From Diphasiastrum complanatum (lineage: Eukaryota; Streptophyta; Lycopodiopsida; Lycopodiales; Lycopodiaceae): a DNA stretch of 60,000 bases. The DNA is taken from assembly GCA_029204225.1 (NCBI GenBank), contig CM055098.1, positions 3,895,607 through 3,955,606 of the forward strand, read 5' to 3'. Both the position numbers and the translations under genes were made by a program. This document shows positions 21,078 through 32,822 of this stretch, piece after piece. Below the pieces are notes generated by a model. It did no database searches. It was not told the DNA's origin and worked only from the letters and a program-made list of their open reading frames with translations. Numbering within the stretch: the stretch's first letter is position 1; each line of letters begins with the position of its first letter.

Positions 21078-22859
21078 CTGTCAATAAAACATCCCTTTCA
21101 AAGTGCAAAAAAGTCAGGGGGTGTTTGAGATATGACTACTTGCAAAAATTTACTTTTTGAATGAAAAGTAGGAACCATTTATGCGATATATCAGTCACCT
21201 TAACGAGTGAAAGGGCATAACAAGAAGACCCACTTTTGATGTACATACAATTGTCCATCCATTCTTATGGACTGTAGTAACATTGCTTTGATTGTAGACA
21301 CCAACTTATCCTGGTTGTTCACATTCTAATTAGAATCTCAACCAGCTAGGGCTGCTGTTTATCTGAAGGGAGGCATTTCTATGCCATTTTTTTGATTGCC
21401 TGGTGGGGCAAGGGACGGAATACGAACAGTATGTTCAATGAAGGTAAGAATCATGTATAATAACAAGAGGAAGAGCATGTTGAGGATTGGATTGGTGCCT
21501 TGACATAAGTAGCAAACCTAACTCCTCAATGTCTAGCTTGAAATTTTAACTCATCATCGATGGTTTTCAAGATTTGCTGTCAGCATATTGAAGTTCAGAA
21601 AAATAAGAACCTCTCATTTCATAATATCTATGGATAATTCTACAAACAAAATACATTATGGTCTCTACCAATTGTGAATTTCTTCGATGTTACATATTAT
21701 GCCACAATATACATATCTGTGTCCAACCTCAGTCCCAATTGAATGAATACAAATATAATGCTTCAGTTCATCTTTTATTGATAATCAAAACTGCAGAATG
21801 TAACGTGTCCATGAAAAGATTAACCCATTCCTCGTAGACTCTTCCACCTATAGACCTTTTGGCATCACACGAATCGGATTCTTGATTCCAGCCAGAATTG
21901 GAGAAAGCCCTGTATTTGTACCCTTGAGTGCCTCTACGAAGGAAAATTATCCCCATCTTTGACAATTTTTTAGAGCTTATCTACTGCTGAAGAGAAGTGG
22001 ATGCCTTCACAGGTTCCAATATTCAATCTGACAGGAAGATGCAAAGGTTTTTTAGGGGCTCCCTTATTTGCCTTAGAAATTTGGACTCCCTGGGCTTAAG
22101 AAATTGATGCCCTCAACATGTACATTTCTTTGTGAATGTTTGTGTGCCAATCCTTGATCAGTGATGACCCAATTGTCCTCGGACTCCTGAAAAGATTCTC
22201 ATCTTGCCTTATCTTGCATATACAGGTGCTTCAAAGGCACTTCCAACAAAGCACGACCAAAAGAGGCTTGTCAAGGCTAAGTACAGTAATTCCTGCTATG
22301 GTACCAAAGTTTATTGGGGATTCCTTTTGAGCCAAGGATGTTACTGAAAGACATTGAACCTGGGCATCAAGAGCTTATTTGTGGTCAACCAATCCTCAAA
22401 AGTCATGGCTAATACCAACTTGGTCACAATCACATGTTTTCATTTTGCATTTAGAAACACCAACTAGCACTGCTGATGAGCTAGATAGAAGTACATAAAG
22501 TCCACGCTACTCTAAAAAGAGAATAAGATCAGTGAAAAGTACATATTAATGCGTAGACCAGGTGCTGCAGATGAAGTAAAAATACTCTCAACTAAGATGA
22601 CTAAGGAGAGTGGTGATGTGAGATCTCGATGATGACGTGGTAAGAGGAACCGACACAGTAGAAGAGACCTAGTGGAGTTTGTGCCTCTGTCTCTTACTCA
22701 GGTTAGTATCGGATCCCTGAATGTGTGTACTCGTAGAAAGTAAGAGGCTCTATGTTGTACACTGTCTTTGATCTCTTCGAAAGTCATAAGCAAGAGTCTA
22801 CATCACTCTAACTCTGCTTGAGGTCTTCTCGAAGTAAAGAAGTTCGTAATCTGAAGCTG
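21078..22859. other. Unassigned; intron or upstream flank of the thioesterase
   Basis: No matching upstream thioesterase exon was recognised on the minus strand. A 65-residue frame at 21965-21768 and a 64-residue frame at 22136-22330 lack family signatures. The right-hand part, from about 22.6 kb, may be decayed LINE 3' sequence. Confidence 0.4.
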
Positions 22860-23071
22860 TGTGTCCCAAGACTCTCTCATAAAGTGCCATCATTGCCAAT
22901 TATGTGTTAGAAGAAAAACCTAAGTCCCACGACCTCTAGATAAGCAAGGATTGTGGAACCAAGTCGAAGGTTTTCTTGAGATCCACAAACCAACAATGAA
23001 CTCTCTCTCTCGTCTATGCCTAGTGTTACGTCGATGTCTGGTTCAGAGGATTTAGAATAACTTGACATGGA
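22860..23071 (-). pseudogene. LINE-C reverse transcriptase fragment (downstream half)
   Basis: Minus-strand translation gives RERVHCWFVDLKKTFD, the RT motif A region (F-D-KAFD family), then LVPQSLLI, a stop, and MMALYERVLG, closely matching LINE-A of this window (…FVDFRKAFDYVPR…MALYERVLG). Two stop codons lie within about 45 codons. It is separated from its upstream half (27267 on) by Gypsy-3, and sequence on either side of the insertion rejoins one LINE frame. Confidence 0.8.
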
Positions 23072-23076
23072 TATTC

Positions 23077-23500
23077 AACACTCCAGTGTACAAGTCTATT
23101 AGTTACACCTCATCATTCCTACCTAGGCCAGAAATGTAATTAATAACCTTGTGAGGGTCCAGGCACTCCAATTTGGACATGTGGAGTAGTTATGGTGATT
23201 GACAACTTTTATGCATGCTGAGGAGATCAAAAGCAGTTGAATATGGATTTAGAAAAGGATCAAAGTTTTGGAAGGAATAATTCTAGGGCTCCAGTATATA
23301 TACCTAGAGAAACTTGCCCTCCTCCACTTCCAAATTCCGATATTCAGTTGCTAGAAACCTCTCCTCTCCTGTATTTAGTCATCGTGGCTCAGGGGTGAAG
23401 CTGAGTAGGGTTTCTACTTGATTGGGTGGTTTGACTCCACAACACTCCTTTTGACATATGTATCAGGGTCTTAATTATATACACTTGGCTCTATTTATAG
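23077..23500 (+). repeat. Gypsy-3 5' LTR
   Basis: Aligned to 26828-27261. It contains a TATATATACC box near 23295, and the 3' end is set by the primer-binding site that follows. The start reads AACACTCC where the 3' copy reads TGCACTCC. Confidence 0.8.
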
Positions 23501-23513
23501 TGGTACTAGAGCC
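23501..23513 (+). promoter_or_regulatory. Primer-binding site of Gypsy-3
   Basis: TGGTACTAGAGCC, a slightly mutated form of the iMet primer site TGGTATCAGAGCC, immediately follows the 5' LTR. Confidence 0.75.
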
Positions 23514-24373
23514 TAGGCTTGAATCCATCAGAAGGTGGATATGTTTTTGCTTTTTTGCAGCTTTTTGATAGTAGCTCCTTGCTTTTTCTTCCTTGTGGCG
23601 GAATTGGCCCACAAGTGGCTTCTTAGGATCTTGATTGCTCTTAGCCTAAAGATCAATGTTATGGACGTTCTCCATAGCTGTAGCTGCAAATTACTCGATT
23701 TTTAACGGTTTTTGTTTTTTCTTGTTATTTCGACCCTACTCTCCCTCTGTACTGTGCTTTATAGCGTCCAATTTGGTGCTCTTTAGCATAATTTATATTC
23801 ACTGAAAGTTTGGCAATTTTAGGAAATTTTTCGAAATGTCTTGATTGCATGTCGAAAAGTTAAGCAATGGATTGCAACATCTCTATGGAAAAGTCATTTC
23901 TAAATCAATTTTTATGTTTGGGAAAATAGTACGGTGAGTTACAATAGTTTTCGGGATGAAATTTCACGCATGAGTACAATTTTAGTAAGAAGCAATTAAA
24001 AAGGCGATTTTTCAATTTAGTTAGGCAGTTTATATAAAAAGATCAATTTTTTTGTAAATCACTGCATGTGGATCATGCTGGATGTTTTGAAATCATTTTG
24101 ATTTGGATTAAAAACAGTAAAACTAAGAGTTCGATGCCAAAAATCAATTTTCACAGTTCCAGTCCATATCGAATAGAAAATGAAAATCCCAATTACGTAA
24201 ATTTTCTAAAATCTATCGATTATTGGTTAAAACAAAATTGTCTTGAATAAGTGAATGACCTTACTGAGATGTAATCAGTCGGTTTACAAGGTCATAGTTA
24301 TTTTCACTTACAGTTGAAGATTTTGGGATTTGCCAACTAATTAAAGCAATTTCTTGTTTTAGGTGATCAATAA

Positions 24374-25530
24374 TGGCCGAAAGATAATGCAACCTATCTC
24401 CAAATTTGCTAGCAATTGAGTGCGGCACTCAACAAGATGAACAGTTGAAATACTTTGCGGAACCATTAGATGGAACCGAATATGGGTTTTCCACCAGAAC
24501 CATATTCAGGGGAGAAGAAAGAGAAAAAGCCCGACATGGTGGATGACAAGCTAACCAATTGGAACTGTTATTTTAGTCTACACAAAATTCTTGAAGAAAA
24601 GAAGAGAGAAAGTGTTGTTCAGTTTTTCTGTGGTAAGGCTTCATTGTGGTGACGTGACTTGCAACCAAAACTTGTTACGTAGGGAGAATTCATAGGAACT
24701 TTCAAAAAATAGTTTGCGGTTGTGGATGATTCATATTACTATCAAAAGTTCATCAATCGCAAGATGGGGATGAAGAGTTTAAACTCTTATCTCCAAGAGT
24801 TTATGGATTTATGGAATAAGGTTCCATCATTTGATTCTAAACTCACTCTCTGGCAGTTCACTAGTTTGCCAACAGATTATCAAAATGAATGCATGTGAAA
24901 TGTGCTTCAATCTTTTGATGACGTCGTACGAATTTCAAAAGCCTATGATTCCACAGTGGTGGCATCCAAGAAGCAATTTCAGACTAATACATAGACATCC
25001 AAACCACAAGAAGGAAAGAAACGAGTTGTGAGAAAACTTAGATCAAATACTTTGACGAGCTTGATCAAATGGCATCAGAAGGTAAGCAATAGAAGTAGAT
25101 GTTCTGGAAGAAGGCCAAGAAAGTGAATCTTAGTTTTATTTGCAATAAGTCTGGACATGTTATGAAATTCTACCTAGAACGAAAGAAACCCGCATCTCAA
25201 GTGACTGAGATGCCACGTAACGAAGATCTAAAGTTGGAAATTGACCTGCTTGATTGTGAGTGTGAATATTCCTTTAGTACTATTGTTTTGCCAAATGATT
25301 TACTTCGTTTGAAAGGCACAGTGAAAGATCAAGAAGGCAGTATTTTGGTGGACAACGCTTCACAACTGATAATTTCATTCATTCTTCCTTATGCAAAAAC
25401 TTGGCCTAGAAACTGAAGCCAACAATCATAGATATAAGATATACCTAGCTTCAGGAGCAGAGTTGGAGACTTGGGAAGCATGGGCTCTCATTTCGGGAGG
25501 GAGATAGGGTAGTTACATTTTTTGGAGACA
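24374..25530 (+). pseudogene. Gypsy-3 Gag and protease remnant
   Basis: Broken frames spell a Ty3-type Gag: MEPNMGFPPEPYSGEKKEK, then W-CYFSLHK, a WNKVPSFDSKLTLW…LPTDYQNE segment, and a degraded zinc knuckle around 25135-25180 (ICNKSGHVMKFY, two Cys lost). A protease trace LVDNASQLIISF follows near 25345, where the catalytic D-T/S-G has become DNA. At least six stops or shifts are visible, so it is non-functional. Confidence 0.75.
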
Positions 25531-25729
25531 AATTTGTATATCCCTTTGAGATGATTTCAATGGCTAATGTAATGGTTTGATTCACAATATGAAGCTTATC
25601 CTTTATTTGCTATGCCTATTTTTAATTTCAGTAAAATGCGTCTAAATAGTCATGAATTTCTAAAATTCTTAACTTAGTGGATTTAGATCAGGGGCAGATT
25701 GAAAAGAATAAGATCATAAGTGAGTTTTG

Positions 25730-26827
25730 TTATGTGTTTCCAGTTGAATTACCTCATGCTTTACCACCTTTTAGGTCAATATATCACAAGATTGAGTTAA
25801 TTCCAAGTAGTCATCCTATCTCTAGACAACCGTGCCGGTTTTCTCAAAAGTAAAAAGTAGAGATTACTAATCTATCTTAAGATGGGACATATAAGATCCA
25901 GTGAATCACCTTAGGTTGCTCATGTCTTCTGAAAGTGATAAAAAATGGAGGCTCCCGGATGTGTGTGGATTACAAGGGAGTAGCTTAAGAATAAATATCC
26001 CTTGCCCAGGATGGATGATCTGGTAGATCGATTAGGTGAAGCTAAATACTTCGCAAAAATAGATCTCAGAACAGGATATCATCAAATCAGAATTCATCCA
26101 AGTCATGTGCAATGGTTTTCAGACGAGGTTCAGATTGTATGAGTTCTTAGCGCTTCCTTTTGGGTTAACAAATGCACCTGCTACATTTCAACGGATCTTG
26201 AACGATAAATTTCATCCATATCTGGGTCAATTCGTAGTTGTATTTTTAGATGATATCCTCATCTACAGTAGAACTCTTCAAGAGCATGTGAATCATATCA
26301 AGATTGTCTTGCAGATTCTCAAAAGAAAAAAACTTTTTGCTAAAGAGTATGAGTGTGGATTCTTTAATCGTGAACTGGTATATCTTGGTCATAAGATCAC
26401 CCCGAAACGGGGGGTTGAAGATAGACGAAGATAAGATCAAGGCAGTGGTTGAGTGGCTGATACCACAAACAGTTAGAGAAGTTAAGTGTTTTCTAGATTT
26501 TACAGTTTGCTTTCAAACGTTATAGAGGATTATGCAAAAGTGGCAGTGACAAATGTCATTGTGAATCTAAATTTCCCTTACGTCGTTAGAACCAACGCAA
26601 GTGATTTGACGAGTGGAGCAGTTCTTTCAAAGAATGATAGGTTGATAGTGTTTGAGAGCAAGAAACTCACTGGATTTCAATGGAGTTACACAACTCAGGA
26701 GAAAGAATTATTTGTCGTGATTCATGCATTTAAAACTTGGACGCACTATCTTTATGGAAATCAGTTTATAGTGTATACAGACCACCAACAATCAACACGA
26801 TTTGAGGGGTCATAAATCTCGATGGGC
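25730..26827 (+). pseudogene. Gypsy-3 RT-RNase H remnant
   Basis: RT is recognisable from about 25960 ([40 protein letters not shown]). It continues through [20 protein letters not shown] and the catalytic FLDD near 26243-26254. RNase H follows (VVRTNASDLTSGAVL, ESKKLTGFQWSYTTQEKELF, YTDHQQS) and ends in GHKSRWAALL at about 26826. Stops and frame changes occur near 25855, 25990, 26105 and 26420. The integrase that should follow is absent. Confidence 0.85.
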
Positions 26828-27261
26828 TGCACTCCTGTGTACGAGTTTATTAGTTACACCTCGTCATTCTAAACTAGGCCAAAAATGTAATTAATAACCT
26901 TGCGAGGGCCCAAACACTCCATTTTGGACATGTGGCGTAGTGCAAGGTGATTGACAACTTTTATGCATGTTGAGGAGATCAAAAGCAGTTGAATATGGAT
27001 TAGGGTTCTAGAAGTAATATTTCTAGGTTCCAAGTGTCTATATATACCTACAAGAACTAGCCCTCCTCCAGTCTGGATTATGGTATTCAGTTACCACAAA
27101 CCTCTCCGCTCCTGTATTCAATCACCGTGGATTGGAGGTGAAGCTGATTGGGGTTTGACTTTGAGTTTCTACTTGGTTGGGTGGGGGTGGTTTGGCTCCA
27201 CGACACTCCTTTTGGCAACGGGATCTCAAGGATCTACACTTGGCAATCTTTACACTTAGCC
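26828..27261 (+). repeat. Gypsy-3 3' LTR
   Basis: Repeats 23077-23500. Its first bases (TGCACTCCTG) coincide with the last RNase H codons, and the same CACTCC occurs at the start of the 5' LTR. This suggests a deletion joined at short homology. Confidence 0.8.
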
Positions 27262-27266
27262 TATTC

Positions 27267-27590
27267 AATTATGGATCTGAGTGTATTGATATGATCAATA
27301 GTGGAGTAATGCGCCCTAAAGCCAGACCCATAGCATAAAGTCTCCTAATCTTTGCCTTTGTACTCACTACAATAGTGCCAGTATGATAATAATTTGACCT
27401 CATGGAATCACCAATTTTGTGGATGGGAATGGATAATATTCGTACAACGGGAAGGAGGGAATTCAATAGTGACTGCACGGTGAGATCAAAAAGACCAAGG
27501 ACCCCAACTACCTATTTCCACTTGCCGTCAATATACTTCACTTGCCCATCTTTGTAGATTGCAATCCTACCCATTTCACACGCTTCTTGT
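27267..27590 (-). pseudogene. LINE-C reverse transcriptase fragment (upstream half)
   Basis: Minus-strand residues IPIHKIGDSMRSNYY and KIRRLYAMG match RT motif 1 and the 'ETRRLHAMGQAGFR' region of LINE-A (IHPIHKNGDPMIPGNYR). DHINTLRSIIE at the left end continues across Gypsy-3 into the fragment at 23071. About 20 residues are missing inside. Its right side stops where the hAT terminal repeat begins at 27591. Confidence 0.75.
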
Positions 27591-27812
27591 AGGGTCCGGG
27601 CCGGATTGCCCGCGTCCGGCATCCGGACCCGGACGCGAGGTCGGACGTGTCCAATTTTTTTTATTTTTATTTTTTTGGAAAAAAAAGAAAAACAAATACG
27701 TCCGGGGTCCGGATGCCATTTTTTTTTTTAATATTTTTTTTAAAAAAAAAATTTAAAAAATTTAAAAAAAAAAAAAAACCGGACGCGTCCGCGTCCGCCA
27801 TCCGCTTCCTTA
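27591..27812. repeat. Left terminal/subterminal inverted repeat of the hAT element
   Basis: The outer 45 bp match the reverse complement of 34346-34390 with few changes. Inside are repeated GTCCGG/GGACGCGTCC motifs, likely transposase-binding sites by analogy with other hAT subterminal repeats, interrupted by A/T homopolymers. Confidence 0.8.
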
Positions 27813-27834
27813 GATATATATATCATAGTACCCC

Positions 27835-28154
27835 GTGGTACCGCTGGTATGGTACCGCCGGTACCATAACAGTGGTACCGCCGGTACGGTACCGCCCTGG
27901 AATCCGCGGTGCCAGGGCGGTACCATAATATAAAAAAAAAAAAAATTCCCGTGTTATTTTCGCAAAAAAAAAATTCTTTTTTTTTTTTGGTGCCGCCAAC
28001 CGATATGGTACCGCATTACTATATAAGGTCCCGCAATGCCGGGATCCGCGGGACCTATGATATATATATATATATCGCGGTACTGGGTACCGCAGATCCC
28101 GATACCACGGGACCATACTGGTACCGCGGTACCATGTTGGTACCGCGATACCAC
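27835..28154. repeat. GGTACC-rich 320 bp MITE-like insertion
   Basis: Ends GTGGTACCGCTGGTA and TACCGCGATACCAC are imperfect inverted repeats. The interior is packed with GGTACCG and CGGTACC palindromes on both sides of an A/T tract and a TATA run. It sits between the hAT subterminal repeat and the transposase promoter. Short frames through it reflect the repeats. Confidence 0.65.
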
Positions 28155-28475
28155 AATATATTATATTATTTAATATTTAATATTATTTTTTAAAAAAAAT
28201 TAACCTATACCTACCCGCCCCCCTCGCGTTTCCATCTGAAATTTTTTTTGCGCGCCCTCCTCCGCCCTACCATCGCTGTTGTTTTGCCTGTCTGCCTTCG
28301 ATCCCTTGCGTCGCCCTTCGCCCACGCAACGCCCTGCCCTGCATCTGATTTGCTTCGCCCTGCCTTCGCCCATTTTTAGCGTCTCTCCAACAGTGAACCC
28401 TGCTGTTTTTTTTCCAGCAATCCATCCTTCCAGCTCCAGCTTCATCTGCATTTTTTCCCTAGTTTTCTCATCGCA

Positions 28476-31251
28476 ATGGTGCGTTCCGACCTTTCCGGTC
28501 TGTGGGACGAGGTAGACATTGTCAAGCGAGTTGCCGACAAGTCCAACAAGACCGGTCAAAAGATCGTGCGTTGTCGATACTGCCTCGTCGAATTTGTTGC
28601 ATCCCTCACTAGCCTTAAAGGCCACCTGCTCGGTGCACACGCCAAAAATGGTGGCACCTTAGATGCTGCCCCTTGTGGCAGCATGTCCGTCCCCGACAGG
28701 CAGCGACTATTGGACACCTACGGGCCATGTCTTGTGGCGGGGGAGAACACCATTTCGGAGGGCGTTCTCCGATTTTGCACCGCTCCTTATGTGGCTGACC
28801 CAGGGTTGCTGCCTGCTTGGTTGGCACGCACGAGGAGAGGGAGTGCATCCTCGTCCTGTCCCATTGCCCCTCATCCCCCTCAGACAGTTCCACCACATGC
28901 ACCCCCATCTGCACCCATTCCGGTGGATCCCGTCCCATCACGTCCGCCAGTTGCCACTGCGGTTCCACCACCACGTCTTGTTGCTCGCACGTCCCCAGTT
29001 TACGATTTTCTCATGGATTCTCCGCCACCCGAGCAGGCCCAGGATGCTACTGACGAGGCCTTCGAGGATGTGGATGAGATCCCTTCTTCTTTCCCTTCCC
29101 ATCCGGATGATCTCCCTAGCCAGCAGTTTTCGTATCCCATGCCAGATCTTGCCCCTCCACTAGTGCACCCCACTTATGCTACTGCACGCATCCCTGCCAG
29201 TGCATCCCACTCTCCTCATTCCACGTCTACAGCCGATGCATCCACTAGTGCCCAGCCTGTCGCGTCATCGTCCATTCCTGTCACGGTTGGTGCACCGTGC
29301 TCGAGGTCCACCACCCGTCGCCCACCAGGTAGAGCCCTTGTGCAGCAGACCATTCGCGGCGCGCATCAGCCGCACATGGACAGAGAGGCCACACAGGCCG
29401 TGGCTAGTTTGATTTACGAGCTGAACCTACCTTTTGCCATCACCGATTCTGAGCCCTTCAGAAGGGCATTCCGCCTTGCATAGTCTGTCAGCCCTAGCTG
29501 GAGAGTCCCTGGTTCAAAGGTTGTCCGTACACACATGTTGAGAGATAGGGTCGAGTCCTTGTCCAGAGAGATGGAGCCTCTATGCCGCCACTGGGCCACA
29601 TATGGATGCAGCATCATGTCCGATGGCTGGACTGATGTCAGGAGGAGGCCGATCCTCAACATCTTGGTCTCCAGCTGCATGGGTACACAATTTTTGAGAG
29701 CCGTGGATTGCAGTAGAGGGGGGAGAGTCATATCTGCAGATTTCATGTACGACGTCATTAGGTCTTCCATCCTGTCCATAGGCCCACAGCATGTCGTTAC
29801 GGTGGTGACGGACAATGCCACCAATTGCGTTCAGATGGGTGTCCTGCTAGAGAGAGAGTTCCCTCACATCGTCCATACCCCCTGTGCAGCGCACGACATA
29901 GACCTTTTGATGGGGGACATAGGTGCACTTTCCTGGATTAGAGCCATCGTCCGCGAGGCCGTCTTCCTGGTGGCTTTTGTCACCCAGAAAAGGCGTGTTC
30001 TTGCCATGTTCCGGGTGTTCAGCCCCCACACGCTTTGCATTCGACCTGGTGGTCATCGACCGTCTGATCAGGTGCAGGGCACAGTTTCTACAAATGGTTG
30101 CCAGTGATCTTTGGCGTGCCAGTACGTTTCAGCACACGGAGGATGGGGAGCACTTTTCTTCCACGGTGAGGGGAGACCAGTTCTGGAGGGATGCACAGAC
30201 ATTGTCAGGACTGCTTCGACCACTCTACATTGTGCTCCGCATGGCTGACAGCGAGGGGTCCACACTTGGACTGCTGTATGAGCTCATGGACCGGATCGGA
30301 CAGTTCCTGCAGTTGCCCATCTTGCAGCCAGAGAGGTAAGCGAAATTGTTCTTTATCTTTTCAGTGTTTGCTAGTTTGTTTTTATGTCGATGTTAAGTTT
30401 TTTTGAAAATTTGCTTCGTCTTCATGCAAGATGACGGAGCTGAGGTTCATCTGGGAGACACGGTGGAACTACTTTCACAGGAGTATCCACAACGTTGCAC
30501 ACATCTTGCATCCCCTCTTCCTCTCTCCGACACAGATATCAGACAGGGAGCTCGAGGCGGATTGGCTTGAGTACATCTACAGGGTGGGTCCACACATTGG
30601 CTTGGATCCTATCAGACTCATGGAGGAGCTAGCTGCATTTCGTTTTGGCATGGGCACGTTCGTTCACCCAGCTGCTCAGGATCCAGAGAGGAGGCAGCTC
30701 CCCATTACCTGGTGGACCATGTTCGGTAGCACCTATCCCTCCATACAGCGTCTTGCACTGCATGTCCTTTCTCAGGTATGCATCTCATTTCATCCTCCCT
30801 TGCTGTATTTCGTTGACGTTCCACCCGTGCACATGTGCTGAAGCATTTCATTGCACGTACCACAGGATTGCGCTGCCTCCGTGTGCGAGCGTAACTGGAG
30901 CACATGGGCCCTGGTTCACACAAGGAGAAGAAACAGGCTGTCAGTGAGTCAGCTAGAGCGGTTGGTGTTCTGTAGCACCAACGCACGTCTCGCAAGGAGA
31001 CTGCCGACCATTACGAGTGCATTGCAGGTGATGGGCTATTCCCCCATAGCATGTTGGTTTACGTCTCACTAAAATGTAGGTTGCCATTTTTGATCAAGTT
31101 GTTGTCCTGACACGCAATATTTTGACCTTGCAGACGAAGATATCTGATTTGGAGCGCCAGGTTGACTTGCCTACGGACAACGTCCATCCCATGCCTGCAG
31201 ATGACTTGGGCACACAGTTGATGGCAGAGAGAGAGAGAGGGAGCTTGCTGA

Positions 31252-31314
<63 letters not shown>

Positions 31315-32534
31315 GCTTGAGCACAGAGAGCCTCCTTTGTATGAGGCAGACGAGCCAGTGTCAGAGGATGAGCATGATGAGGATGAGCCCATTCGGGTTG
31401 TGTTTGCCAGTTCAGAGAGAGATGAGGCAGACCATACAGGTGCAGGGCACACGCCACGTGCAGGGGTCACAAGTGCATCACGTGGCAGAGGTGGGGCACA
31501 TGGCACATGTTATACCAGGAGACAGGCAGGGCACACAGGGGGGGCCAGTGGCATACCTACCTATGCCGACATGATGGAGGAGGCTCTTGATAGAGGGCAG
31601 AGTGATTTAGATGCCGGTCCAGCAGATGTTTGGATGCGTGCAGTACAGAGTCATGGCCGTTACTACGACAACACACTAGAGGAGGCACCAGATGACTTTG
31701 ATTGCACAGATTGGGAGGCCATGCAGGGTCCACAGGGTGCACATGATGAGGCACGGGATGAGGCACGGGTTGATTCAGGGGATGGTGCACAGGATGAGGC
31801 CCAGAGCCCTGAGCATTTGTATTCAGATGCCCAGCTGGATGACCTGATTGCCACATTGGATTCAAAGGCTCAGCAGATGCCGAGTGTCAGGGCACCCCCT
31901 TCATCTCTTGCCAGCATTCCATACACAGAGATCGAGCCAGAGCAGCCGCACGAGGTGTCTACAGTTCCTCCAGCTCCTCAGAGGGTATATGTGCGCCGCA
32001 CAGCTCCTCCAGTGCCACCGATGCCATTCAGGCCTGCAACCCCTCCATCGCCGTCCACTTCTGCAGCACCAGGTCTCCATGGCAGGCCACCATCTGTGCC
32101 CAGGTTTTCTCTTGCAGAGCCCACATCCACAGTGGCTCCTCCAGCTGCTCCCCCAGTGGCAGCACCCACTCCACATCCTCCTCCTTTGGCAGCACTCACT
32201 CCACTGGCTCCCCCTCTGGCATCACCCATGATGTACCAGTATCGGCCATCACAGCGCCCCTTTCAGTACATATCGCCGCTGTACTTGCCTCCTGCATAGC
32301 CAGTTCCTCCACCTGCAGCAGCCCCACGGGCACACACTCCACGAGCTCATCCTCCTCGCTCAGGTGCACAGGGAGTTCCCTCTTTTGCTTCCCTATCCCA
32401 GCCGGCCTCAGCTTGGGCCCAGCCTAGCCAGCCAGGTGATTTGCATGGGGGTGACGAGGCATTGACAGCTCCTCTTGTCCGCAAGAGACCAGGGAGGCCC
32501 AAGGGTGCACCGAACAAGAAAGGCAAGGCATAGA
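28476..32534 (+). pseudogene. hAT transposase, BED finger plus DUF659 and dimerisation domain, with introns
   Basis: The start at 28476 gives a BED zinc finger at residues 33-55 (C-x2-C-x13-H-x4-H) and a long Pro/Ser linker. A DUF659-type catalytic region follows (CSIMSDGWTDVRRRPILNILVS, VVTVVTDNATNC, CAAHDIDLLM) and then the C-terminal hAT dimerisation domain (WWTMFGSTYPSIQRLALHVLSQ, CERNWSTW). Introns 30336-30444, 30776-30865 and 31028-31133 all have GT..AG ends and rejoin the frame. Defects are an in-frame TAG at 29481 (otherwise continuous), a one-base shift near 30030, and a frame change at the (GA)n tract 31255-31309. Exon 4 then encodes an acidic, Pro-rich tail with an AT-hook (KRPGRPKG, 32483-32506). 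Transposase would excise the element; this copy looks recently disabled. Confidence 0.85.
31255..31309 (+). repeat. (GA)27 microsatellite inside transposase exon 4
   Basis: A dinucleotide run within the coding exon. Upstream the frame reads …GSLLR then TGA; downstream coding continues in another frame (RERERE…LGLEHREPPLYE). A length change in the repeat explains the shift. Confidence 0.9.
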
Positions 32535-32822
32535 AACTGCCAGGGAAGAGAGGATGACCACGCAAGGTTCCAGGTACAGCTAGAGGTGCAGGATTACAGC
32601 CAGCTGGAGTAGGTGTTGTTGGTTTGGCTTGCTTGGGGACTGATGCGGAGGCAGAATGGGATGATGCTAGTGAGGAGTCCTCCTCCTCGGACACACAGCC
32701 CATGCCAGTTCCAGACAGGCAGAGATATCGGCTGCGAGAGTCAGCTCGGGGCTCTGAGTTGTCTCTGGAGCATTCGTCTGAGTCAGAGCCAGAGCATTGA
32801 TTGTGGCTCTGTTATTTTAGTT

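Larger units (their letters stand above)
23077..27261 (+). mobile_element. Gypsy-3, internally deleted Ty3/gypsy element
   Basis: LTRs of about 424 and 434 bp (23077-23500 and 26828-27261) share long blocks such as TGATTGACAACTTTTATGCATG and differ by substitutions and indels, so this copy is older than Gypsy-1. Flanking TATTC (23072-23076 and 27262-27266) is a plausible 5 bp target duplication, supported because LINE-C coding sequence resumes on each side. The interior holds decayed gag, a protease trace, RT and RNase H, but no integrase; RNase H runs straight into the 3' LTR. Exact LTR ends are uncertain by about 10 bp. Confidence 0.85.

Noticed and set aside
21768-21965. Candidate upstream exon of the thioesterase
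   Set aside because: Its residues do not match the nucleophile or substrate-pocket regions of acyl-protein thioesterases.
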